Assembly: GCF_014396385.1 (NCBI RefSeq)
Contig: NZ_CP060716.1
Coordinates: 1,736,001-1,800,000 of the forward strand
Reading direction: 5' to 3'
Source: Leucobacter denitrificans
Lineage (GTDB): Bacteria; Actinomycetota; Actinomycetes; Actinomycetales; Microbacteriaceae
Length of the DNA: 64,000 bases
Below, in pieces: positions 16,543 through 23,783 of the stretch. The notes below the pieces were generated by a model. The model did not search any database and was not told the DNA's origin. It saw only the letters and a program-made list of their open reading frames with translations. The position numbers were made by a program, and so were the translations under genes. Within the stretch, counting starts at the first letter, position 1. Every line of letters starts with the position of its first letter.

Positions 16543-16547
16543 ACGAG

Positions 16548-16581
16548 GCCGGTGTGGTGCCTTGAGGTGCACCACACCGGC
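16548..16581 (+). terminator. Hairpin terminator after pyridoxal 4-dehydrogenase
   Basis: GCCGGTGTGGTGC (16548-16560) pairs exactly with GCACCACACCGGC (16569-16581) around an 8-base loop. A second small stem GGCAC-TTTT-GTGCC follows at 16586-16599. There is no long T-tract, but position 6 bp after the stop and stem strength support termination or 3'-end protection. Confidence 0.65.
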
Positions 16582-16681
16582 GCTCGGCACTTTTGTGCCA
16601 GAAATACTATTTATTAAACTGTGAAACTCGTATATTGATATGTGAGTTGAGCATCGGTCTTATGCGCGAAGGGAAAAGACC

Positions 16682-17809
16682 ATGAAAGAAAAAAACGGAC
16701 TCAAAGCGGAAGTGGCAGGGGCCGGTTTTGCCGGGCTCGTCGCTGCGACCACGCTTGCTCAGCAGGGCTGGGATGTTACGCTGCACGAACGCGGCGAAGA
16801 AATGCGTCCACTCGGAGCAGGCATCGTGTTGTGGAACAACAGTCTCCAAGTACTCAAGGCAATCGATGCGTATGACACGCTGCTCCCGCACACCATGGTG
16901 CCGCCGTACTACGAGACGCGGATCCACAATGAATCGGTGTCGAAGGAAGACTTCGACGGACTTCCCTGGCGCACAATGACCCGTCGCGCACTGCACGAGG
17001 CGCTAGCAGATGCCGCTATCCAGTCGGGTGTAAAGATACTTGTTAACTCTGAGGTCGTTGCTGCCGACCCAGCAGGAAGTCTGACCCTCGCCTCGGGTGA
17101 GGTGCGCCACGCTGACCTCATCGTTGGAGCAGACGGGGTTACTTCGCAGGTACGTGACTCCATCGGTTTTGAGCAGGAGCGCACTCGTTCGAAGGATGGC
17201 GTTACACGCCTCATCGTTCCTCGCTGCAAGGAGGAGCTCGGCGGTGGCGATGAATGGGATAACGTCATCGACTTCTGGAACTTTGAGCCCCGCGTGCTGC
17301 GCGTACTCTACGTCCCCTGCAATGAGGACGAACTGTACATTGCGCTGATGGCCCCGATCGAAGACGAAGAAGGTTCAGCGATTCCGGTCAACTACGACGT
17401 GTGGGTAGAGAGCCACCCGTACCTCGCACCGGTCCTCCGCGAAGCAGCGAAGATCACCGAAGGCAGGTATGACGGTTACCAGACCAACGTACTGAAGAAC
17501 TGGTCGAACGGGCGGGTAGCGCTCGTGGGTGACTCCGCACATGCAATGTGCCCGGCGCTTGCACAGGGCGCTGGCACCGCAATGACGAATGCGTACACCA
17601 TGGCCATGGCCGTTTCTGCTCGTCCCGAGAATCTCCCCGAAACGCTCGTTGCATGGGAAGCAGAAGAACGCGGTATCACCGATCGTTGCCAGGCAAAGTC
17701 CGCATGGTACGCAGAGACCCGCAACATGTCCAAGGGCAACCAGTTCACACCAGAGGTCCTTGAGACCGCAGCATACGATCCGACGGAGAAGCACGTAAAC
17801 CATGTCTGA
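16682..17809 (+). CDS. 2-Methyl-3-hydroxypyridine-5-carboxylate (MHPC) oxygenase
   Basis: 375 residues, close to the known enzyme. This FAD monooxygenase hydroxylates and opens the pyridine ring of MHPC with NAD(P)H and O2 to give E-2-(acetamidomethylene)succinate (EC 1.14.13.242). FAD motifs are GAGFAG near residues 14-19 and GDSAHAMCPALAQGAG in the C-terminal third. SVSKEDFDGLPWRTMTR and RLIVPRCKEELGG match, from memory, diagnostic stretches of the M. loti enzyme. It is cytosolic and has its own AT-rich upstream region. The stop overlaps the DUF1185 start by 8 bp, so the two are translationally coupled. This ring-opening enzyme is the strongest marker of the B6 pathway here. Confidence 0.92.
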   Translation: MKEKNGLKAEVAGAGFAGLVAATTLAQQGWDVTLHERGEEMRPLGAGIVLWNNSLQVLKAIDAYDTLLPHTMVPPYYETRIHNESVSKEDFDGLPWRTMTRRALHEALADAAIQSGVKILVNSEVVAADPAGSLTLASGEVRHADLIVGADGVTSQVRDSIGFEQERTRSKDGVTRLIVPRCKEELGGGDEWDNVIDFWNFEPRVLRVLYVPCNEDELYIALMAPIEDEEGSAIPVNYDVWVESHPYLAPVLREAAKITEGRYDGYQTNVLKNWSNGRVALVGDSAHAMCPALAQGAGTAMTNAYTMAMAVSARPENLPETLVAWEAEERGITDRCQAKSAWYAETRNMSKGNQFTPEVLETAAYDPTEKHVNHV

Positions 17810-18401
17810 AAACTATTCACTTGATGACTACGAGATCCGCTCGTGGCACACGCAAACCGTTGAGGTCACAGAACTCGCCGGTCGCAAGCTCGATGACCCA
17901 CTCGTGAAGGCTGCAGTGGCTGTGGTCATTCGCAACCCATTCGCAAGTCAGCCTTTCCAAGAGGATCTCAGTGCGCTCACCGCACCAAGTGGTGTTCTCG
18001 CGCATGAGCTGGGCACTCGCGCGAAGGCATTGCTCGGAGGCCGGGAGGTTGAGGGGTACGGTAAGGGTGGTATTGCTGGAACTGCTGGGGAACAGGAGCA
18101 CGTCGTCGCATGTGTTACCACCATTTTTGGCAATGGTTTCCGTGACGCAATCGGGGGAGGAGCGGCGTGGATCTCTTCGTTCACAAAAGTAGCCTCGGCC
18201 GGAACCTCGATCGATATCCCTCTCGCGTTTAAGGATGAAGTCTTTGTTCGCGACTACTACGACGGCATCACCTTGCATATTGACGAAGGTCCGAAGCCTG
18301 ATGAGCTTGTCATCTGTGTCGCCGTCTCGAGCGGCCCGCGCGCCCAAGCCCGTGTCGGTGGAATCACCAAGGAAGAGGCGCTGGCAAAGCTGGCCAAGTA
18401 G
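17802..18401 (+). CDS. DUF1185 (AA_synth) family protein, copy 2, in the B6 operon
   Basis: 199 residues, starting at an ATG that overlaps the oxygenase stop by 8 bp. It has NPFASQPFQEDL near residue 45, EGYGKGGIAG, EQEHVV and FGNGFRD, blocks shared with the paralogue at 12300-12860. Soluble, no signal peptide. The family's reaction is unknown to me. Tight coupling between the ring-opening oxygenase and the HMPDC decarboxylase suggests a direct part in B6 catabolism, for example an auxiliary or chaperone for an unstable intermediate, or an enzyme for a missing step. That is inference from position only. Confidence 0.85.
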   Translation: MSENYSLDDYEIRSWHTQTVEVTELAGRKLDDPLVKAAVAVVIRNPFASQPFQEDLSALTAPSGVLAHELGTRAKALLGGREVEGYGKGGIAGTAGEQEHVVACVTTIFGNGFRDAIGGGAAWISSFTKVASAGTSIDIPLAFKDEVFVRDYYDGITLHIDEGPKPDELVICVAVSSGPRAQARVGGITKEEALAKLAK

Positions 18402-18447
18402 CCACTGCCCCGCCTGAAACTGCGAACAAGAAACTAGGAGTAAACAC

Positions 18448-19191
18448 ATGCGTGAGCCGTTCAACCCATCGCCTGAAATTCGGGCGACACTGAATGACCT
18501 TGCTCGAGTCCACCGTATTCTCGAGATTGAGGGACACGGTGACATGTCGATGGGTCACATGTCCTACCGCGATCCTGAGGGACGTGGAATGTGGCTGAAG
18601 CGTGGCCACCTCGCACTTTCTGAGGTGCAGGCGGAGGACTTCCTGCTTGTCACCCTCGATGGAGAGGTGCTGCAGGGCGAGGGTTTCCGTCACTTGGAGT
18701 GGCCCCTGCACGCTGAGATTTTCAAGGCTCGGCCTGACGTCAACTTCGTTGGACACTCACACGCTCACTACGCGACAGTATTCGGGGCTGGTCAGAATGA
18801 ACTCGCGCCGGTTAACAACCACGGTGCGTGGTTCGCGGAGCATGGTGTGCCGCGCTTCGACGAAACCAGCCACATCATCACGACGGTGGATCTCGGTATC
18901 GCTGTGGCGCGCGACCTTGGCGCTGCTGAAGCAATTCTTCTCGCAAACCACGGAATCGCCTTCACAGGTGGCGACGTGCGTGAACTGCTGCTCTGTGGCA
19001 TCTTCCTGGAGTGGTCATCGAAGTTCCAGATCGACCTTGAGAGTTCGGGAGCGAAGTTCGCAATTCCTGATCACGCAGAGAGCATTGAGAAGCACGGGCG
19101 CATCTACCCCGAGCCGGCGAAAGAGAACTACTGGAAGTATTTCAACCGCCTGCTTGATATTTCCGAGGGCCGCGAGCCCCAGGCGATCTAA
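18448..19191 (+). CDS. HMPDC decarboxylase (class II aldolase fold)
   Basis: 247 residues. Class II aldolase/adducin-type domain with metal ligands in GHSHAHYATVF (H103, H105, H107) and a further His in ANHGIAFTG; the acidic residue of LEWPLHAEIF is at the usual catalytic position. In vitamin B6 pathway I this family supplies 3-hydroxy-2-methylpyridine-4,5-dicarboxylate 4-decarboxylase (EC 4.1.1.51), making the substrate of the MHPC oxygenase. The neighbouring oxygenase and FHMPC dehydrogenase support that choice over a sugar-phosphate aldolase. ATG follows CTAGGAG. Mn2+ or another divalent metal is expected from the family. Confidence 0.85.
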   Translation: MREPFNPSPEIRATLNDLARVHRILEIEGHGDMSMGHMSYRDPEGRGMWLKRGHLALSEVQAEDFLLVTLDGEVLQGEGFRHLEWPLHAEIFKARPDVNFVGHSHAHYATVFGAGQNELAPVNNHGAWFAEHGVPRFDETSHIITTVDLGIAVARDLGAAEAILLANHGIAFTGGDVRELLLCGIFLEWSSKFQIDLESSGAKFAIPDHAESIEKHGRIYPEPAKENYWKYFNRLLDISEGREPQAI

Positions 19192-19227
19192 CACATCGCG
19201 AACTAGCTAATTCGAAGGAGAATGCAC

Positions 19228-20171
19228 ATGTCAACACCACGCAACATTACGGTCCTGGGTTCAGGCATCATGGGCCCCGGCATCGCTGCGGTTTTCGCAC
19301 GCAGTGGCGCGGATGTCACCATCTACGACGTTGTTCAGGACGCACTTGATCGTGCTGCAGAGGGTGTCAAGGTCGCAGAAGGCGTTCTTGACAAACTCGA
19401 TGCAGCACGGGGTGACCGACAGGGCGAGCTCTCATTTACGACGAGCATCGAAGAAGCGCTCGCGAAAGCAGAGTACGTTCTCGAGGCTGTCCCAGAGCGA
19501 GAGGACCTCAAAAAGCAGGTTATTGCTCAGGTCGAGTCACTCGTAGGCCCTGAGGTCATCATTGCTTCGAACACCTCGGGGATCCCGATCACGAAGCTCG
19601 CTGAAGACATGAAGCACCCCGAGCGCTTTGTGGGCATGCACTGGTCGAACCCTCCTCACGTGATCCCCTCATCGAGGTGGTTCCGGGCGAGCAAACCAGC
19701 GATGCAACTCGTGATGCTGTCGTTGCGCTCGCCAACTCCTTCGGATACGAGGCTGTACTTGAGGGCGAGGTTCCTGGCTTTGTTGAGAACCGCATCCTGT
19801 ACGCGATTATGCGTGAAAGCCTCGCGCTCGTCGACGAAGGCATCATCTCGAAGGAAGACATGGACATTTGTGTGCGGTGGGGCATTGGCTTCAAGCTCGC
19901 CGTAGTCGGCCCGATGCGTCTTCTCGATATGGCTGGCCTCGACACCTACAACAATGTTGCGAGCTACCTCAATCGTGACCTCTCGAAGACGGACGGAGTT
20001 CCCCAAGTGATCACCGACAACATTGAAGCGCAGACCTTCGGCTTCAAGTCAGGTAAGGGCCTGTTCGAGTACGGTGAGGGCGATGTCGCGGCGAAGCGAG
20101 CGCAGATCGTGTCGCAACTCATCCAGGTGCGCAACGCAATGCCCAAGCCACTGAGCAGTGACCAGGTGTAA
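19228..20171 (+). pseudogene. FHMPC dehydrogenase (3-hydroxyacyl-CoA dehydrogenase family), apparent frameshift
   Basis: The first half (from ATG 19228 behind GAAGGAG) carries the NAD site VLGSGIMGPG and runs to GMHWSNPPHVIP. The second half continues in another frame as VVPGEQTSDATRD, then GFVENRILYAIMRE, to 20171. Adding one C to the CCCC run at 19665-19668 restores a continuous protein of about 314 residues reading HVIPLIEVVPGEQT. The restored protein matches, from memory, 5-formyl-3-hydroxy-2-methylpyridine-4-carboxylate 5-dehydrogenase of M. loti (EC 1.2.1.100), which gives HMPDC, the substrate of the upstream decarboxylase. As written, the first frame ends at 19905. Sequencing error is more likely than real loss, as the rest of the pathway is intact. 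Confidence 0.82.
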
Positions 20172-20180
20172 CGGTTCACA

Positions 20181-21050
20181 ATGACTGAAGCGAAAGTTTC
20201 TCAGCAGGTCGTTCGCACTGTCGATGTTGGCGGTGCGAACGGCCCGCAGCGGATAGTATACGCAGAGAGCGGCCACGGCGAGGACACGGTGTTCCTTTTT
20301 CATGGAGTTACCGCGAATCACCGGGTTTGGGCACCTATCCAAGCCGAGCTGTCCCGGCGTTTCCGGGTTATCGCGGTGGATCAGCGTGGCCACGGACGCA
20401 GCGATAAGCCTGCCGCGGGGTATGGCGCTGCCGACTACAGTGACGACGTTCGAGGTCTTGTTGCTCAACTGGGAGGGCCAGGCAGGAATGTCTTGGTCGG
20501 ACACTCGCTGGGTTCTCGGAACTCAATTGTGACTGCGGCCAGGTACCCGGAGATTATCGACGGCATTGTTGCCATTGACTTCAATCCCTTCATCGAGACT
20601 GAAGTGTTTGACACGCTCGCGGCGAGGGTCGGTGGTGGAGACCAGCGTTTTGCCACAACTGCTGAGGTCGAAACCTATCTCCAGCAGCGCTACAAGAAGA
20701 TGCCGAAAGATGCAGTCGAGCGTCGCGCGGAATATGGGTATGAGGAGCGCGACGGTGTGCTCGTACCGCTTGCTGACCCAGAAGCGATGAGGCAGACAGT
20801 TGAAGGGCTACGTGAAGACCTCACGGAGACTTACAAGCGCATTGCGGTTCCTGCGGTTGTGATTCGCGGTGCCGAGAGTGTGCTGGTGACTGAGCAGGCA
20901 TTTGAGCGTTCGCGAGAAGTGCGACCTGATCTCACATACGAGGTCGTTGAACACGCGGATCATTACGTACCAGAAGAACAACCAGAAGCTGTGGCACGCA
21001 TCGTCAGTGACTTTATTGATCGACTCGAACCACGTAAAGAAAAGGAATAA
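20181..21050 (+). CDS. E-2-(acetamidomethylene)succinate hydrolase (alpha/beta hydrolase)
   Basis: 289 residues. Alpha/beta hydrolase fold with oxyanion region FLFHGVTANHRVW, nucleophile S109 in GHSLGS, and a late His in VVEHADHYVPEEQP. In B6 pathway I an enzyme of this fold (EC 3.5.1.29) cleaves the ring-opened product into acetate, ammonia, CO2 and succinic semialdehyde. Assignment depends on the pathway context; alone it would be a generic hydrolase. It starts 9 bp after the FHMPC dehydrogenase and ends 2 bp before the YbhB-like gene, within the same operon. Confidence 0.8.
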   Translation: MTEAKVSQQVVRTVDVGGANGPQRIVYAESGHGEDTVFLFHGVTANHRVWAPIQAELSRRFRVIAVDQRGHGRSDKPAAGYGAADYSDDVRGLVAQLGGPGRNVLVGHSLGSRNSIVTAARYPEIIDGIVAIDFNPFIETEVFDTLAARVGGGDQRFATTAEVETYLQQRYKKMPKDAVERRAEYGYEERDGVLVPLADPEAMRQTVEGLREDLTETYKRIAVPAVVIRGAESVLVTEQAFERSREVRPDLTYEVVEHADHYVPEEQPEAVARIVSDFIDRLEPRKEKE

Positions 21051-21052
21051 CC

Positions 21053-21496
21053 ATGGGACTGAACATTCAAGATCTTGCCATTTCTAGCCCGGACATCGCG
21101 TCACTTGGTGCAATCGATGATGCGTTTGCTGCGGAGACAGGGAATCAAGTTCCGCGTTTGGAAATCAGCGGGGTACCCGCTGAGGCTGTCGAGCTAGCGG
21201 TCATTCTGCACGACCCAGACGCACCCCTTCCACAGGGTTTCACACACTGGACCGTTTACGGGATTGATCCACAGAGTGCAGATGTGACATCGGGACGCGT
21301 TGGGCCGAACGGCATTGGGGAGGCCTCTTACTCCGGACCTCAGCCGCCGCACGGTCACGGCCAGCACCACTACTACTTTTGGGTCTACGCATTGAGCCGT
21401 AAGGTTGAAGGGGAGCCAAGCCGCGAAGAGTTCCTTGCAAACTATGCAGACGCGATAGTAGAGCAGAATCGACTGGTAGGTACTTATCAGCGGTAA
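21053..21496 (+). CDS. YbhB/YbcL family Raf-kinase-inhibitor-like protein (PEBP fold)
   Basis: 147 residues, standard length. PEBP features: VELAVILHDPDAPLPQGFTHWTVYGID, with the Asp-Pro-Asp ligand-pocket motif, and GPQPPHGHGQHHYYFWVYAL, with the conserved Gly-x-Pro-Pro-His-Gly-x-x-His-x-Tyr region. No signal peptide, so cytosolic. Bacterial members have no firmly established reaction. It begins 2 bp after the succinate hydrolase stop and is the last gene of the catabolic run before the IclR regulator. A role in binding an anionic or ring intermediate is possible but unproven. Confidence 0.9.
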   Translation: MGLNIQDLAISSPDIASLGAIDDAFAAETGNQVPRLEISGVPAEAVELAVILHDPDAPLPQGFTHWTVYGIDPQSADVTSGRVGPNGIGEASYSGPQPPHGHGQHHYYFWVYALSRKVEGEPSREEFLANYADAIVEQNRLVGTYQR

Positions 21497-21561
21497 GCTC
21501 TCGCAAATATAACGAGTAGCGTAGTCTGCAATCATCTCTACCTATACGAAACGGGTTTACT

Positions 21562-22326
21562 GTGCAAACAAGCCGGGCGAAAGGCGTCGATAGCGCGAGG
21601 CGGGTACTTCAGATCCTCTTGAGCTTCTCTGAATCCTCACCTGAAGTGACCGTTGAGAGCATTTCGACCCAATTCGGCATCTCGGTACCGAGCGCATATA
21701 GGTATATCTCGTTGCTTCGTGAGCTCTACCTCATCGAGGAAACGGGAAGGGGTGCGTATTCGCTGACTCCACAGATGTTCCGACTTGCATCTGTTGCCGA
21801 ATCGTCGATCGACATTGGAAATCTCGGAATGCCCGTCGTTAACCGACTTGTCGGGGAGACACACGAGACGGTGCTCATTCTGCGGAGGATCGGCGATTCG
21901 GCAGTGTGCGTTGCCTCATCGCAACCAGATAAGCAGGCGACGATCTCGTTCCTGCAGGGGCATCTCATGCCTCTGCACCGCGGTGCCGGGTCGAAGGTGT
22001 TACTTGCTGCGACACAAATTGAGGAACAGCGTAAGTACCTCGCGCATCTCGAGGAGCGACTTGGCCCAGACTGGGGGGAAGAGCTGAAGAGTGAGCTTTC
22101 GGCGATACGTAAGCAGCATTTTGCGATCTCCTCCGCTGAGGTCGATGAGGGCATTTATGCGGTTGCTGCGCCGATTGTCGTGGAGGGGCGCACCGTCGCT
22201 GCGCTATCGATTGCCGGACTGGAGTTCCGGCTATCGGAAGAGCGTCGGGGTGAGTTGCTGCAAAAGGTGAGAGAAGGCGCACGCGAAATCAGCGACATGA
22301 TGAGCATCCCGCAGGTCGTCGCGTAG
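21562..22326 (+). CDS. IclR-family transcriptional regulator
   Basis: 254 residues from GTG 21562. The N-terminal winged helix-turn-helix (about residues 10-70: RVLQILLSFSE, then SISTQFGISVPSAYRYISLLRE) is followed by an IclR effector domain with HRGAGSKVLLAA and GIYAVAAPIVVEGRTVAALSIAG. It is a cytosolic ligand-responsive repressor or activator. It lies between the catabolic genes and the BMP transporter, all in one direction, and is the only regulator in the B6 locus, so it probably controls it. Inverted repeats at 14802-14840 and 22518-22547 are candidate sites. M. loti uses a GntR-type regulator for this pathway, as I recall. Confidence 0.9.
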   Translation: MQTSRAKGVDSARRVLQILLSFSESSPEVTVESISTQFGISVPSAYRYISLLRELYLIEETGRGAYSLTPQMFRLASVAESSIDIGNLGMPVVNRLVGETHETVLILRRIGDSAVCVASSQPDKQATISFLQGHLMPLHRGAGSKVLLAATQIEEQRKYLAHLEERLGPDWGEELKSELSAIRKQHFAISSAEVDEGIYAVAAPIVVEGRTVAALSIAGLEFRLSEERRGELLQKVREGAREISDMMSIPQVVA

Positions 22327-22481
22327 CTCGCGCTGCAACTTCTACACAGTCATCCACGGTAGTGGTGGATAGACCGTGTTAATTCGCGCTGCCCGTCCGC
22401 GGATGCGTGGACAAGTGGACGGGCAAGCACAAATCAAGGCGACAACTCGCGTAACGCTGTGGTCTCAACCCACAAATTCCC

Positions 22482-22547
22482 TTGACAGCCTTGGGTTCTT
22501 ATAGTTTCATATAGTCACATTACATGGTGATAATTTCTGGTGTAATG
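22482..22547 (+). promoter_or_regulatory. Probable promoter and operator of the BMP transporter operon
   Basis: A perfect TTGACA lies at 22482-22487; the -10 is uncertain (TCATAT at 22507-22512, 19-bp spacing, or TATAGT at 22510-22515). Immediately downstream, CATTACA (22518-22524) and TGTAATG (22541-22547) are exact reverse complements 16 bp apart, placed to act as a repressor site. The left arm contains TCACATTA, also present at 14802-14809. Confidence 0.5.
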
Positions 22548-22598
22548 ATGCGCTTATCGCGCACGTAACTCAACGATGAGTAGGAAAGAGGACAACAG

Positions 22599-23699
22599 GT
22601 GTTCTTTAATCATGGTAAAAAGCGGGCACTCCGCACCGGCTTGGTAGCCGCAACTGTCGTCGGCCTGATCCTTACAGCAGGATGCTCGGGTCGCGGTGAC
22701 ACTGGCGGTGGATCAGGCGATGGCGGCGGTGAAGAAGCAGCAGGTCAAACAGTCTCGCAGTTCGCAATCGTCACCCCTGAAAAGGAATCCGATTACGGTT
22801 GGAACCAGCAGGGTATCTGGGCTGCCCAAGCAGCAGCCGAGGAACTAGGAATCGACCTCGACGACAACTCGAACGTTGGGTACGACAATACCGAGACGAT
22901 TCTCACCCAGGTTGCTGAGGGCGGAAATGACCTCATCATTGCGCACGCGAGCGGCTTTAACACTGCAGGCCACCGAGTGGGAATGACCACAGGCGTGCCA
23001 ACACTCGTCGTCGACTTCGATAAGAACGAGCCCGGCAAGGTTGCCACGATCATTACCCAGGCACAGGAGGGTGCATATCTCGCGGGCGTCGCTGCAGCGA
23101 ACAAGACTGAGACGAACACGGTCGGAATAGTCGCCTCGGCTGAGGACCTCAACTGGTTCCTGATGTCCGGAGGCTTCGCGCAGGGCGTGTACAGCGTTGA
23201 TCCATCGATCAACGTCGTGATTGCCTACGTTGGTCCGGCCGGATACGGTGACTCGGCAGGTGGAACGAACGTGATGAATCAGGTCATCGCGGCGGGAGCC
23301 GATGTCATCATGGGTATGGGTGACGGAGCGACGATGGGTTACCTCCAGGCCATCGAGAGCGCCTCGACTGACTACCCCCTGTCGTACATCGCAACGATCG
23401 GTGACGTTACCGAGATCGTAGAAGATCCTGCACTTGTGCTCACGTCAGTGCTCTGGAACTTCAAGGATTCGTACGTGCAAGCGATCAAGGATGTTGAAGC
23501 TGGCACGTTCGGTACAGAGACCTATGAGCTCACTGTAGCCAACGGCGGACTGACGCTCCAAGAAACCGACAACCTCACCGGTGACATCGCCGCAGCTGTT
23601 GAGGCTGCCCAGGCGGGCATCGCTGACGGCAGCATCACCATTGAGCGCGCGACTGATAAGGACGCCGTTCAAGCAATCATCGACGCAAAGGGCAAGTAA
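22599..23699 (+). CDS. BMP-family ABC transporter substrate-binding lipoprotein
   Basis: 366 residues from GTG 22599 after AAAGAGGA. Signal peptide with lipobox LTAGC (Cys29), then a Gly-rich linker and a basic membrane protein (PnrA/Med-like) domain: SDYGWNQQGIWAAQAAAEEL, GVPTLVVDFDKNEPGKVATI, QEGAYLAGVAA, and GADVIMGMGDGATMGYLQAI. Characterised members bind nucleosides through stacking of the base. Here the gene heads a transporter operon inside a B6-degradation locus, so the ligand may be a pyridoxine-type vitamer; that is inference. The protein would be anchored to the outer face of the membrane. A 14-bp hairpin follows its stop. Confidence 0.92.
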   Translation: MFFNHGKKRALRTGLVAATVVGLILTAGCSGRGDTGGGSGDGGGEEAAGQTVSQFAIVTPEKESDYGWNQQGIWAAQAAAEELGIDLDDNSNVGYDNTETILTQVAEGGNDLIIAHASGFNTAGHRVGMTTGVPTLVVDFDKNEPGKVATIITQAQEGAYLAGVAAANKTETNTVGIVASAEDLNWFLMSGGFAQGVYSVDPSINVVIAYVGPAGYGDSAGGTNVMNQVIAAGADVIMGMGDGATMGYLQAIESASTDYPLSYIATIGDVTEIVEDPALVLTSVLWNFKDSYVQAIKDVEAGTFGTETYELTVANGGLTLQETDNLTGDIAAAVEAAQAGIADGSITIERATDKDAVQAIIDAKGK

Positions 23700-23709
23700 C
23701 CCATTGCGA

Positions 23710-23746
23710 AGTGTGCGCCCGGATAACGTACGTCCGGGCGCACACT
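23710..23746 (+). terminator. Hairpin between the binding-protein and ATPase genes
   Basis: AGTGTGCGCCCGGA (23710-23723) pairs exactly with TCCGGGCGCACACT (23733-23746) around a 9-base loop, 10 bp after the binding-protein stop and 37 bp before the ATPase. There is no T-tract, so it is more likely a partial terminator or mRNA-stabilising stem giving excess binding protein. Confidence 0.65.
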
Positions 23747-23783
23747 CCCGTCACCACTCAAGCCCCTATGAGAAAGGACAGCG

